Counted from the first letter of the stretch, positions 21,901 through 32,324 are shown. The stretch is 64,000 bases of DNA from Petasospora fabianii (GCA_022641835.1 CP048716.1:1612001-1676000); one strand, 5' to 3'. Made by a program: numbers and translations. Notes: generated from the sequence alone by a model not told the origin.

Positions 21901-22365
21901 CCAAATCTAAAGAAGCTTAAGATGAGTGACTGTACATTCCTTACTGACAAGTCTTTGATTGCCATTGCCAGTTCTGCCCAGTTCCTGGAAGACTTGGACC
22001 TCTCATTCTGTTGCGCTTTGACTGATGTCTCCATTGAAGTGATCTGTCTTGGCTGCCCAAACTTGACCCATCTGGATCTTTCCTTCTGTGGTTCGGCAAT
22101 CTCTGACTCCACACTTTTGGCCATCTCCATCCATTTACGAAACTTGAAGTCTCTTGTTGTGAAGGGCTGTGTGAGAGTTACAAGAGCAGGTGCTGACGCT
22201 TTGCTTTCCAACTCTGTATCCCTGAGATACTTGGACATCTCGCAGTGTCGTAATGCTCACTTCTACAGGGATAACAGCCCGGCCATGGCTATTGCTCCAA
22301 CGCCAAATTCGAGGTCAGCATTTGTTACAACTGCTCACGGCAACGTTGTCGAGATTGTTATTTAA
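18994..22365 (+). CDS. double cyclic-nucleotide-binding, F-box and LRR protein
   Basis: 1123 residues from the ATG at 18994. After a polar N-terminus and an acidic run (about 137-162) come two cyclic-nucleotide-binding (CNB) domains. CNB1 (about 165-300) has the phosphate-binding cassette FGEIGILFNRPRTATV. CNB2 (about 398-535) has FGEMAFLESLSDGKEK then ERSADIRS. Both keep the Glu and an Arg used to bind cyclic nucleotides. A Ser/Thr-rich linker leads to an F-box (about 725-770, LPDRILLRVFSFLSLPELM) and Grr1/AMN1-type leucine-rich repeats (about 790-1090, units such as LDLSFCCALTDVS). The layout suggests an SCF ubiquitin-ligase substrate receptor gated by a cyclic nucleotide. S. cerevisiae has no protein of this layout that I know of; I recall similar ones in other fungi. 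The real ligand and targets are unknown. Confidence 0.88.
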   Translation: MRSANRRPRPQRPSPLAAHASSPGGTRNAYGSALAHQSRESSPLASGATVRKISDAQTPAQQITEDTTSATHMSNDHDSDKPTTTITSTEQKDQPSLRQSSIKSGNGEYEHGLSTRRSSDQKQYEGLSISIEGENKKQEKEEDDGDEEEEEEEEEESEEGEYPKSYQMPPQLLEKLSRFPLFKNAPPSFHKAIASRLQLMTVHAQEYIVKFGEPAKAMYWILRGSVAVTSPDGEAVHAELVAGQFFGEIGILFNRPRTATVIARTKVLLGVLTADSFNAVLPDFPAVERMIRDEAQERLSMQDKRKRNGVTNILSNAANNTPTIMDKTDLDMRASEVATAASNLPGPSVPPKVRSPSPALLPDVLGSFASGLHKDVQFTTRESLPQIHDNVDHSIPTRDFLRSMPMFTLLPSAIIHELVLGVEPRRFEPFEYIVKKGELGRDIFFVVNGEVEVLDPKRISLATSEGDKDKKVDRVLGRLGPGQYFGEMAFLESLSDGKEKIERSADIRSVSTVDVLIVTGDQLENLYSRYPRICDEMRETATKRINKNKDHTEAPDQHEHQETPFGKWKGFQTSVAQLNDPVFSPTATTNNASRNDISIRPPREGSPTSTISESTLMTGNGPSTFNSFSTVNSFHFDDQKHPQLKRRRSTVSANRSQLAPPDPLDTTQPPLTMHLPPMNPVVPSVSSFPSAQRQPPPFQYMPHAKRLRLASISGRRRSSVLSTGVLPDRILLRVFSFLSLPELMKLRIICRRWRQLLYVAPGFFEHLDLRPYNTSIDDKALIQITDFVGSRPKTINMSNCFHVTDVGFCYMVNEIGISGSITVIKMSSVWEVSAMAIMDLAVPSVGRFIEELDLSNCGKTRDDVIERIIGWKKRHNSGGSSMLNAANNGQAYLDSPVPGMEEFDGIVSNESAVGCPNLKRLNLGYCKHLTDRSMYHIALHANDRLESLDITRCTTITDAGFAYWAYQPFPNLKKLKMSDCTFLTDKSLIAIASSAQFLEDLDLSFCCALTDVSIEVICLGCPNLTHLDLSFCGSAISDSTLLAISIHLRNLKSLVVKGCVRVTRAGADALLSNSVSLRYLDISQCRNAHFYRDNSPAMAIAPTPNSRSAFVTTAHGNVVEIVI
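19435..19461 (+). repeat. GAA trinucleotide repeat
   Basis: About nine GAA units encode the poly-Glu part of the acidic run in the cyclic-nucleotide/F-box protein. Confidence 0.85.
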
Positions 22366-22594
22366 TTGACTACTGTGATGTGTGGTTTAGGTTCTTTCTG
22401 TTCCATGATTAATTTTACGAAGTTACGCTATGATATTAAAGCTCATACCAGGCTTTGTAGTTATGACACAGCTAGCTGTAACTAACGTCTGCAACTACAC
22501 TCACTAGTCCGGTCGTGTTTAATTTACGCATATTCGAGGCAATTTGCAGTATATATTTTCATCACTTCACGCTTCTCAGGATCACATATAAAAA

Positions 22595-23696
22595 TTAATA
22601 GACAGAAATGTAGTTGTTGATACGCTCCTTCTGGTTCTGTGCGATACACTCAGCAATCCAAGTGATGTTTCTCACTTCCTGCTCCTTAGACTTAATCCAA
22701 GCCCAGATAGTTGAAACAGTAAACTGTTGGGTGAATGCGTCCCTACACAGCTCCATTTCAAGCTTGTAGAAGTGGTCTTCAAGGGTCTTACCACCAACGT
22801 TGTCAAAGAAGGACTTGTACTCGTAAACGTTCTCAACGACACCTCTAATCTGCTCAATGTCATCAGCCTTGGCCAAGGAGTCAGTGAAAGCGTAAAGCTT
22901 TCCAAAGTTTGGAATCAGCGTCTTTCTCTCCTCTGGAGACAAATCAGAACCGAAAGAGTTCAAAGAAATGTTGATAGCACGTCTGTCAGCTTCAAATTCA
23001 AGGAGAGTTTTCATAATTGTGGATGCTGGCTCTGGCTGCTTGAGGCAGAACTGGTAGAAGTCCTCGAGGTATGCCTTGTAAAGCTTGTTTCTGATAATCT
23101 CAATGTTCAAGTCGTCCAAATCTTCAGCTGTCAGGCAGTCCTTGAAGTATGGGGCCAACGGAGTATCAACCAAGACAGTCTGATACAAGGAGTCAATGTC
23201 TGTAGCAACTGACAAGGTAGGAAGTGTCTCGAACCATCCCAATGGGTGACATCTATCCAAGATCTCAGCCTTATCCCTATCGTGGACCGTACCTGTGATC
23301 ATCAAGGCGACGTTGTCAATCATGTAGCCATAGGTGATATAGTCCATGAACTGGGCCATTGGCTGAACAGCCTGGTCACGTATGTACTGAAACTCAGCAT
23401 AAAGTTTTTCTGAGGCTTTGGCCTGGATAATAGACGTGGCCAACGGGGATGGGACATTGGAGAGGAAGTTGCCGTAGTCAGTGGAAGAGAGCTGGAGCTT
23501 GAGGTCCTCCAATGTCTCACACTGTGTGAGGTTGATGTACTGGTTAGATGTGAGAAGGCCGTTTCTGTATCCACGGACAACACCTTCAATGTACCCGCTG
23601 AAAAAGGTTCAGTTAGTTATCGTGAAGATTAGCGGCAATAGAGAACGGTAGGGATTGTTGAACTTACTTATCGATGTTGAAGAAGACGCCCTCCAT
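22595..23696 (-). CDS. VMA6: VMA6, V-ATPase Vo subunit d (two exons)
   Basis: Exons 23668-23696 and 22595-23597 give 343 residues, against 345 in S. cerevisiae. Subunit d sits on the proteolipid ring and couples the V1 stalk to it, acidifying the vacuole. The sequence is near-identical to the yeast protein over long stretches: MEGVFFNIDNGYIEGVV, YITYGYMIDNVALMITG, CHPLGWFETLPTLSVATD, NKLYKAYLEDFY, and the end NITWIAECIAQNQ. The Leu of LCRDAF is encoded by CTG, which supports a standard code. The first ten residues come from the short first exon. It is divergent from COG8, and convergent with the F-box gene 229 bases away. Confidence 0.98.
23598..23667 (-). other. VMA6 intron
   Basis: 70-base phase-2 intron on the minus strand with 5' site GTAAGT, branch AACTAAC (23612-23618) and CAG at the 3' end. 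Splicing joins AA to C to give Asn in NIDNGYIEG, matching the conserved protein exactly. Confidence 0.95.
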
Positions 23697-24051
23697 CTTG
23701 TTGAAATTATGCTGCTTTCGAGAGGCTGTGTTGGTCAATGGAGTGGAGAAATAAGCCAAGCTGAAGATTCTGTGAGTAGCAGTTGGCAAAGAGTGGTTTG
23801 TCTCTCAAGGATTCAGCGACAATCCAGTTGCCGTTTCGTCTTGAAAATGGAGGTGTGATATACAAGAATCGGCCCTTTGGTTATCGTGCTGCCTCCTCGT
23901 GTTCATGGAATTATCTCCTCGACAAGTGGTGGTGTGCAGGTGTTGGTTCGGAAATGCCCGATCTATTTTGGCAGTTGCCAACTTGTCGACATCACGATCT
24001 CTCTCTTTAGGATGGAGCACGATAAAACCACTATACCAGCGAGATTGATTG
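23697..24051. promoter_or_regulatory. VMA6-COG8 divergent intergenic region
   Basis: A 355-base bidirectional upstream region. I see no further gene and no motif that I trust. Confidence 0.5.
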
Positions 24052-25812
24052 ATGACGGAAGTACAAGATAGTGCTAGCACTACGCTGGACATATCAGCTC
24101 TCAATGTCTTGCTCCAAGAACTCGTTGGGGACCTGCCCACACAGGTTTCCCAGTTACTCGACAACGAACTCCTCCACAATGAAATCCTCCATTACCTTCA
24201 TGATCTCAGCTCAATTGGATCGAAAGACTACCTTTCATCTGTTCCCCCAACACCTGGTATGGATATTCAAGAAGAGAGAACACTTGTTCAGGACATTGCC
24301 GAACTCGAAGCAGCACAACGATCCATAGACACACAACTCAAGTCCGTTATCGTCCAATCGCAGCAGGTGATTATCGACAATAAGAAGGAGTTGGCCCATG
24401 CGGAATCACTTTTCAAGTCTGACTTTAACTCAAACCTGAGGGCGCTCTTGAAAACTTTCACCGAAGATGACCTCGAGGAGATGAGTGATGCACTGGATCC
24501 TGACTTGCAGGAACTGGAAGCCGACCTTGAACCTAGTGACAAGGACAGAACATTCAAGGCCATTGTCGCACGAGTCAAAGATATGATAGCACAAGACTCT
24601 GGTGAGAAGGAGAACAATCATCTGTCTGTTGTTCTTGAAAACATGGAACAGATTCTCAGCATTCTTGAGCTTCCATCACTCACAGGCGCATGCATCAAGG
24701 CAGGGTACTATTCTGAAGCACTTGAGATCAGTTCTTACACTCGAAGACTTGCCATTCGTTTCCCAAAAAGCGACCTCGTCAAGGAAGTGGAGATGGGTAT
24801 CAAGTCCGAAATGTCTCACATGTTAATAGGTCTTATAAGACTATTGAGAACAAATTTGAAGCAGTCCTCGGTCATCAAGATTGTGTCTTACCTCAGAAGA
24901 ATCCAGCCATTCAGCCAAGCCAAAGATGCAGATGAGCAGCTGAAGAGAATATTACTACATGCTCGTTTCCAGTTCATCAAATACGAGTTGGAGTCTTTGA
25001 CACCGTTGAAGGATAGTGAGTTACACGAAAAATTCTTGAAGAGAAGCATTGAAGTCATAAGAGAACACTGTTTCGGATCAATCATGGCTTTCAAAAACGT
25101 TTTTCCAGATGTAAATGAGAGTGAAATGGGCCCTGTTGTAATTGAGATTGAGGAAGAGAAGTATCAGAGGAAAGTAGGGACTACACCTGAGGAACCCGCT
25201 ACAGCCACACCTGACAAGAAACCGTCAGTGGGTGAGACAATCAGCTTTGAAGAGAGCAAAAACTTGACAAATAACGAAGATTCTGAGGATACACACCCCT
25301 CGGACAAGGAAGAGGGTGAAAACCATGTTACAGCGGATGGTATCACTACGAAAGCAGAAACAGAAGAGGCTTCAGAGGCTCCTGAAAAAGAAGAGAGCCC
25401 TCAAACAGCTGCCTCCACAACAGAGCCAAAAACCAGTTCAAACAACTCTGATGAACCACCAACAGAGCATAAGCAACCGACAATTCAGCTTATTAGACCT
25501 GCTGAGGAGAGAGGCTTGTCAAACGTTGTACTGTTTGAATTTGTGAGACACATCTTGTTGGAGTTTACAGAGTCTATCACCGCTTCTCTCCCACTCATTG
25601 CCGAAACCTCCGTACGGGACGGCCTCTATCTTCAACTCATCTACTGTTCTCAATCCCTTGCAAGAATTGACCAGAACTTCAGCGATCTGATGACTTCCGT
25701 GTTGCTCAACGCGAAGCATCAGGGTGACAAGTTGCTCATTGCGCGCGACGCTTGGTGTGTTGCTGTGGAGAGGCAGAAGGCATTGGCGAAGAACTTGCTG
25801 AACAGAAATTGA
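24052..25812 (+). CDS. COG8: COG8 (DOR1), conserved oligomeric Golgi complex subunit
   Basis: 586 residues from the ATG at 24052. COG8 is a lobe B subunit of the COG tether, which captures retrograde vesicles at the Golgi. The Dor1-family core spans about residues 65-350 with coiled-coil helices (ELEAAQRSIDTQLKSVIVQS) and the family hallmark ILELPSLTGACIKAGYYSEALE near residue 203. A low-complexity acidic insert (about 370-470, rich in E, T and S) precedes a conserved C-terminal helical part (FEFVRHILLEFTESI). Its position between VMA6 and TCB3 matches the ancestral order (YML071C next to YML072C). Confidence 0.92.
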   Translation: MTEVQDSASTTLDISALNVLLQELVGDLPTQVSQLLDNELLHNEILHYLHDLSSIGSKDYLSSVPPTPGMDIQEERTLVQDIAELEAAQRSIDTQLKSVIVQSQQVIIDNKKELAHAESLFKSDFNSNLRALLKTFTEDDLEEMSDALDPDLQELEADLEPSDKDRTFKAIVARVKDMIAQDSGEKENNHLSVVLENMEQILSILELPSLTGACIKAGYYSEALEISSYTRRLAIRFPKSDLVKEVEMGIKSEMSHMLIGLIRLLRTNLKQSSVIKIVSYLRRIQPFSQAKDADEQLKRILLHARFQFIKYELESLTPLKDSELHEKFLKRSIEVIREHCFGSIMAFKNVFPDVNESEMGPVVIEIEEEKYQRKVGTTPEEPATATPDKKPSVGETISFEESKNLTNNEDSEDTHPSDKEEGENHVTADGITTKAETEEASEAPEKEESPQTAASTTEPKTSSNNSDEPPTEHKQPTIQLIRPAEERGLSNVVLFEFVRHILLEFTESITASLPLIAETSVRDGLYLQLIYCSQSLARIDQNFSDLMTSVLLNAKHQGDKLLIARDAWCVAVERQKALAKNLLNRN

Positions 25813-26081
25813 TTAGCACCTCTAAAGAGAGTTGAATGATATCCATAAAATGTTGCATTACAAACACTCAAGAGAATTGACTGCAGAAAGTAGAGCAAAG
25901 TAGTTAATGAGCTACAAACACCGGGATGCCCTGATCACTGTGTTGCCCGAACCGTGCGAAATTTCAGTTCGGGCCACACCACTTGCGCTCTCAGCCTTCT
26001 ATTCAAAACATACCAACAAAGCACCTCTACGACCCTACCACACACCTCAAAATTCTAAGAGGCCAAGTACATCACCCTAAA

Positions 26082-29000
26082 ATGAGTACAGTAAGTGAAA
26101 CCCACTTCCCTCACCGGCATTGTCCCACTTAACGTGTCATTGTATCAGTAATCCTTCTGACGGCCCACTAACAAAAAGCAACAGGCCCCGCAGTCAGGCA
26201 CACCCACGCCCAACGGAGCTAACGCAGTGCCTGAGACAGTAGTACCAAAAACATCCAAGGCACCAATTGAGCCACATGTGAATGGTACTGGTGCTGCTGT
26301 TGGCCAAGGCAAGGTGGGAAACAATGGTACTACCGAGACTGTTGGTTCGTCTACCCACGGCAAATCGAAATCCAAGCGTGAACGTTTCCCATGGGAGTCT
26401 ATTGGTGGCTTCAATGAGGGGAAAAAGTTTGACAAATCATTTATTGCAAATTCTCATGCTATTAAGACATTCGTTGCGGAGACCTTCAGTGGAGATTGGT
26501 ACTGGAACACTGGTATCGTTATCGGTGTCTGTTTCTTTTCTTGGCTTGTGGCTAAATGGAGGTTCAGCATCTTCGGTTTGATCTTTGTTCTCTTATCAGC
26601 TTCTTCTGTTTACAGAGCTGAGTACCGTCGTTTCGAGAGAAATGTGAGAGATGACATCCAGAGAATTGCGGCCGCTGAAAGGCTCGAGGACAACTTCGAG
26701 TCCATGGAGTGGTTGAACTCTTTCTTGGCTAAGTTCTGGGTCATCTACATGCCTGCTCTTTCCGAGACCGTTCTTGCAATTGCCCACGAGCAGCTAAAGG
26801 ACATGGCTCCAGGGTACGGTATTGACGCATTGTCCTTGGATGAATTCACTCTCGGTACCAAGGCCCCACGAATTGACTCTGTGAAGTCATTCACCAAGAA
26901 GGGTAAGAACATTGTTGAGTGGAACTGGGAGTTTTCCTTCACCCCAAACGACACTTCTGACATGACCAAGAAGGAGATTGAGAAAAAGATTGATCCAAAG
27001 GTAGCCCTTGGTGTCAGAGTCGGTAAAGCTATGGTTTCCAAGAACCTCCCAATTCTGGTCGAGGACATGTCCGTTTCTGGTAGAATGAAAATCACATTGA
27101 ACCTCTCTTTGAACTTCCCACACATCAAGATTGTCTCTATCTCTTTACTTGAGCCACCAAAGATGGACTTCTCCCTGAAGCCTGTTGGAGGTGACACCTT
27201 CGGCCTTGACGTTATGTCTTTGATCCCTGGTTTGTCTTCCCTTATCACCACCATTGTTAACTCCAACGCTGGTCCAATTCTTTACGCTCCAAATCACCTC
27301 GACATTGATGTTGAAGAGTTGATGGAGGCTCAGAACAATGATGCTATTGGTGTCGTTGCTGTAACTATGAAAAGTGCGGAGGGTCTCAAGGATACTATCA
27401 ACCCATATGTCCAGATTTCCACTGACTCTGATCCATCTAAGTATGTCCGTACTGAGGTTCAGGCCAAGACAAAGAATCCGCGCTGGAACGATACCAAATA
27501 CATTCTTGTTTCCAGCCTTCAGCAGAAAATTCACTTTGATGTTTACAACTTCAGACTGTCCAAGAAAAAGGGTGAGCTTTACGGTTCTGCCGAGTTCGAG
27601 CTCGACCAGTTGTTGCAGAAGGATGCTCATCATGACTTGAGCAGCTCCCTTGAAATAGCTGGTAAGAAAAAGGGCAGCCTCAACTATGATGTTCGCTGGT
27701 TCCCAACTATCCAATCTGAGACAAGCTCTGTAGATGATGACTCCAAGGATGTTGATATCCCAGACTCTGAGGTTGGTATCTTCAAGTTCACTCTCCACCA
27801 AGCCAAGGGTTTGGATAATACTGTCTCCGTGACAGGTATGCTAAACCCAAGTGCCGAACTGTACATTAATGACAAGCTGATTAATACGTACAGAACTCTG
27901 AAGAACGCCAACGAGCCTTCTTGGGAGGAGTCAACTGAGTTCTTGGTTACGGAGAAGGCCAGCACCAAGGTGAAGCTTATCATCAAGGACAACAGCTCTA
28001 AGAAGGGGGCCATAATCGGAACCCTGGAGGAGAGTTTGGATACATTGGTCTTCAATGCATCTGACGGTAACGATGTTTTTGCCCTTTCTCCGGCTGGTGA
28101 GCTTCGTCTCACTTCTGTCTGGAAGCCAGTCTCCCTTTCTGGTGTCTCTGCTGGTGCCAACTACGTTCCACCAATTGGTGTTGTCAGACTGCATCTCAGA
28201 GACGGTGTTGATCTCGTGAACTTGGAGACCATTGGAAAGGTTGATCCTTATGCCAAGATCCTGCTAAACAACAGACTCAAGTACCAGACAGGTTTCCACC
28301 CAGACACATGTGATCCAAATTTCAACGAGGTGATCTATTTGCCAATCATTTCTCCATCCCAGCACCTCTCTATCGAGCTCATGGATGATCAAAATGTTGG
28401 TAAGGACCGCCCACTCGGTGCTTGTAACATAGCCGTATCTGAGTTTGTCAAGAAAGGTGAGAACAACACTTACATGTTTGTGAAGGGAGACGACAAGATC
28501 ATCTCATCTCAATTGCAGAGAAAGGACAAAAAGCCAGAGGGAGTTATTAATTACTCTATCTCCTTCATTCCATCCATTCCTGTCTATTCTATCACTGAGT
28601 TGGAAGAGCTAAAGGACAAGGAGGCCAAGTATGCTGCAAAACAGAAGGAGCGTGCCGTTCAACTTGAAGAGTGGGAAGCACTCTATGAGAAGAATAAGGA
28701 AGAGCTTGAATGGGTAGAGGTTGAGGATACTGATGACTTTGATATCGCCAAGAAGGAGAAGATGTCCCTTGATCAATTGCTGACATACAGATCTGGTACT
28801 CTGGGCATTCAGATTGTCGGTGGTAAGGTCACCAAGGCTGATACTTACATTCAAGTAGTTGTTGATGATCGTGGCTCTCCATCGTTTGTTTCTGCCAGAA
28901 CCAATGGCCGTCAGGTCAACCCAGAGGTTGGTGATGCCTTCATTCGTGACTTGCCGAACTCCAAGCTCATCTTCAGATCCACTAAGAAGCAGCAGGTCAA

Positions 29001-30348
29001 GAGCTCCGACCAGATTCTTGCTGAGCACTCTTTCCAGACAATTGATCTTCTTCAGAAGTGCTTCGATAAGGCGCAAGTGATCTCTGTTGGTGATGCTCGA
29101 CTTGAAGTGAGATTCGAGTACATCCCATCGGCCATCAAGCTTCCACCATCTGAGACCATTTTGGATACCGGAAGAGCTAAGGTTGAGTTCATTGGCGCTG
29201 AGAACCTTGCATCTGCTGATCGTAACGGTAAGTCTGATCCATATCTTACTGTTGAGCTCGAGAAGATTGAGTTATTCAGAACCAAGACTGTCAAGAAGAA
29301 CCTCAACCCTGTGTGGAACGAGACTACCACATTGCCAGTGCCTTCCAGATCCAGATGTGACTTGAAGGTCAACGTTTATGACTGGGACAGAGCTGGTAAG
29401 AACGAATTGATTGGTTCTGGTAGATTTGACATCTCCCAGATCAGAGTGGAAGCTCGGGAGAGTGTCACATTCCAGCTTGAGCCACAGGGTGTTGTCAATG
29501 CTAGAGTCACCTTCATTCCAGAGTACATGCATCGAAAGGTTGGTGAGAAGGAGTTTGGTATTGGATTAGCCTCTCTTGCAGGTGCCCCATTGAAAGGTGT
29601 TGAGGGTGTTGCTAACCTTGCAACCGGTGGTGTTGGCGCTGCTGTATCTGGTGCTGGAATGGTTGGATCTGGTGTTGGTCACGTTGGAAAGGGCGGCGCC
29701 TCTTTGTTCAAGTCTGTCTTGGGTGGTAAGAAGAGTAAGAAGTCCATGGATACCTCTAGATCTTCCATGGACAGAGGCTCTTCTACTAGACCATCTATCG
29801 ACAACACGAACGGCGATGTTCGCTCCCAGAAGTCTGGCCTGTCCAAGTCCAAGTCTACTGGAACTGGAGCTGGAGCCGCTGGTACTGCTGGAGCCGGTGA
29901 TATTGGCCACGAGAGAACTTCCTCAGAGGAGTCAACCTTCTCTACCGCTGCCAAGGGCAAGAAAACTACAGAAGGAACATTGATTATCCACTCAGGTACC
30001 AACCTTGGTAAAGAAGCTCAGTTGAAAGCTTCTATTGCAATCAATGGCAAACTTAAGGAGTTCTACCACACCAAGAATGTGAAGGCTAGCAATGGTGCTA
30101 TTAGATGGGACGAGGAGACCAAATTTGATGCTCCAAAGGACGCAGAGATTGTATTCGGCGGAGTCGTCCATCACACATTCTCTAAGGATCAGGAGTTGGG
30201 CAATGCCAAAATCAAACTGAGCGAGGTCATTGATAGTCCTCGTGACATCACATTAGACCTTGGTACTGGTCAGATTATTGTTAGCTTCAGATACAGCCCT
30301 GAGCCAGAGGATTCAGGTAGTGAGTCTCCAGTACCGGAAGGATGGTAA
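26082..30348 (+). CDS. TCB3: TCB3, tricalbin ER-plasma membrane tether (two exons)
   Basis: Exons 26082-26090 and 26185-30348 give 1390 residues. Tricalbins anchor the cortical ER to the plasma membrane and transfer lipids. After a polar N-terminus there is a membrane hairpin (about 105-148). An SMP lipid-transfer domain follows (about 170-380, EWLNSFLAKFWVIYMPALSE to PNHLDIDVEELM). Several C2 domains come next, near 390, 530, 650 and 985, with a degenerate one at the C-terminus. The domain near 985 (RNGKSDPYLTVELEK, LNPVWNE, VYDWD) keeps the Ca-binding Asp residues. A Gly-rich segment and a Ser-rich basic linker precede the last domain. The first exon encodes only Met-Ser-Thr; without it the frame has no ATG at the proper end. 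The protein is shorter than S. cerevisiae Tcb3 (about 1545). Confidence 0.93.
26091..26184 (+). other. TCB3 intron
   Basis: 94-base phase-0 intron after only three codons: 5' site GTAAGT, branch CACTAAC (26166-26172), 3' site AACAG ending at 26184. An earlier CAG lies upstream of the branch point and is not expected to be used. Confidence 0.85.
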
Positions 30349-30848
30349 CTGCCTAAGACTTTAGCCTCACGAGACATTGTCGTTGTTTTGTTTTATATTA
30401 TTGTGTCATTAACTGATTTGATTGAAGAACATGTGCGTCGTAATTTGCTGTGGTGAACAGTAGGAACTGGGCGTCAGACGCCGTAGACAGTAAGAATGAC
30501 CTCAACTTAGCTATGTGTCAAGACTTTCACTCCGATAAGATCGAGCAGCGTGTGGAGAGCAGTAAATACGACAAAGTTACATCCGTGCACCAGCGTGACT
30601 GTGGTTTTCAGAGCACGCGAAAAACTTGTGAATGCGTTGTGGCCCTTACCATTGCCTTCAGGCTCATATTTACGCGCGTATCTCCTATTGGGAGGCACAC
30701 GCGAGTAATTTTCAGTACTGGAGACCTCACCTGCACCCGGACACCACCGACTCTGCGAGCATGCGCGACGATTCACTACAACTCGAGAGTTCGGACAGCA
30801 CCATGGTATATACCAGCACCTGTTTAAAGGCCACCAAATCACATCAAA
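30349..30848. promoter_or_regulatory. RPL6 upstream region
   Basis: 500 bases between TCB3 and RPL6. A TATATA lies at 30807-30812, only about 37 bases before the RPL6 ATG; a TATA box this close would allow only a very short leader, so it may not be functional. I found no clear Rap1 or Tbf1 site. Confidence 0.45.
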
Positions 30849-31746
30849 ATGAGCGCTCAATTGGTACGTCAGAACCTATGAGAGCGTGGAGTGTACAACG
30901 AGACAAATACCATTTTCATACGATCAGATTCGCCCAAGACAAGACATGCCCAAAACCATAGTGAAAAGTTTCGATACGCCAACACCAGATCGACATTTGA
31001 GGGTGCCAGGGAGCATACACAAACAGACGCACACGTTCCCAGAAGAAATCATTTACCAGAAAGTCAAGCCCGGCCAAAATCACACAAGTACGACGTTATG
31101 AATGGTCACGTCTACATTTGCACTCCACACTCATGAAGTGTTAGCATACTTCACCCCGAAAAGCATCACCCCGTTTAGGAGTGAGCGTTCGTTTGAACAA
31201 AAACAGATTACTAACAATATAACACAGGCTCCAAAGTGGTACCCAGCTGAGGACCTCCCAGTTCCTAAGAAGACCAGAAAGACTCAGCGTCCACAGAAGT
31301 TGAGAGCTTCCTTGGTTCCAGGTACTGTCTTGATCTTGTTGGCTGGTCGTTTCAGAGGTAAGAGAGTTGTCTACCTTAAGTCTCTTGAGGACAACACTCT
31401 TTTGGTCTCCGGTCCATTCAAGGTCAACGGTGTTCCATTGAGAAGAGTTAACGCCAGATACGTCATTGCTACCTCCACCAAGGTTGACATCACCTCTGTC
31501 GACGTTTCCAAGTTCGATGTTGCTTACTTCGCTCGCGAGAAGTCCTCTAAGAAGTCCAAGTCCGAGGCTGAGTTCTTCGGTGAGGAGCAGCCAAAGAAGG
31601 AGGTTAAGGCTGAGCGTGTTGCTGACCAGAAGACCGTCGACGCTGCTTTGCTTACACAGATCAAGGAGACCCCACTCCTCAAGCAGTACTTGGCCTCTAC
31701 CTTCTCCCTCAAGTCTGGTGACAGACCACACCTCTTGAAGTTCTAA
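30849..31746 (+). CDS. RPL6: RPL6, 60S ribosomal protein eL6 (two exons)
   Basis: Exons 30849-30863 and 31228-31746 give 177 residues, against 176 in S. cerevisiae Rpl6a. eL6 is a component of the large ribosomal subunit. The sequence runs MSAQ-L-APKWYP, then [51 protein letters not shown] and the end [11 protein letters not shown], collinear with the yeast protein. Codon use is strongly biased, as expected for very high expression. S. cerevisiae keeps two copies (RPL6A and RPL6B) next to FPR3 and FPR4; here a single copy precedes a single FPR3. Confidence 0.98.
30864..31227 (+). other. RPL6 intron
   Basis: 364-base phase-0 intron after five codons: 5' site GTACGT, perfect branch TACTAAC at 31209-31215, 3' site CACAG ending at 31227. 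It is several times longer than the other introns here, a known habit of yeast ribosomal-protein introns. I looked for box C/D snoRNA motifs inside and found none. Confidence 0.93.
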
Positions 31747-32177
31747 GCTTTGAATGATTCATGTTACTATCCATTTGTCGTTCAAGGTTACCTTCATCAC
31801 ATGTATAATTCTCGGGTAATGAAGTATGAATTTCCTCGTTTGTTATATGAACAAAGTTAATCGAAACCCGGCTGTTGGCCATGTAGACATAAAGGCGGCG
31901 ACATTATTGAAGGATCTGGCACCTATCAATGTTGAATAGATGATACTGGTGGCAAATGATGTGCATGAAAGGTGGCAACGTGCAGGAAGAACAAGATCAT
32001 CAATTTTTGTCCGCAGGGGTTAGGGCAAGAGTTTGTACTCTATCCTGACATTTTAGTATCTAGTGAGGACACAAAAGCTCTCTTCTGACTAACTTTATAT
32101 CGGAAATCCACTCTATAACCCAAGATTTTTGGTTCCTTGTAACTTTATTACGCTAGCACGTTGCCCCAGCTTCGCAG

Positions 32178-32185
32178 CTCATCGC
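32178..32185 (-). promoter_or_regulatory. PAC element upstream of FPR3
   Basis: CTCATCGC, the reverse of the PAC core GCGATGAG, about 140 bases before the FPR3 ATG and 48 bases before an RRPE. The pair marks ribosome-biogenesis genes controlled through Dot6/Tod6 and Stb3 in S. cerevisiae. Confidence 0.65.
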
Positions 32186-32232
32186 TCATCCCAAAGCGGA
32201 AAAATCAAAAGAAACGTCTTCGCATGAGCTCC

Positions 32233-32241
32233 GAAAATTTT
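32233..32241 (+). promoter_or_regulatory. RRPE-like element upstream of FPR3
   Basis: GAAAATTTT, one base short of the core of the rRNA-processing element, about 85 bases before the start codon and downstream of the PAC site. Confidence 0.55.
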
Positions 32242-32324
32242 ATGCGTAAGTTAAAAGGGCTGATGTGCGCACTTCTCTCTCTCCACTGTGAGTGATATAC
32301 CTAGATACAACATCTACCATAATT

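Larger units (their letters stand above)
31747..32324. promoter_or_regulatory. FPR3 upstream region
   Basis: 578 bases between RPL6 and FPR3 with a PAC and an RRPE element (listed separately). No further gene. Confidence 0.55.

Noticed and set aside
31141-31731. 196-codon frame antisense to RPL6
   Set aside because: Side effect of extreme codon bias in a ribosomal protein gene.
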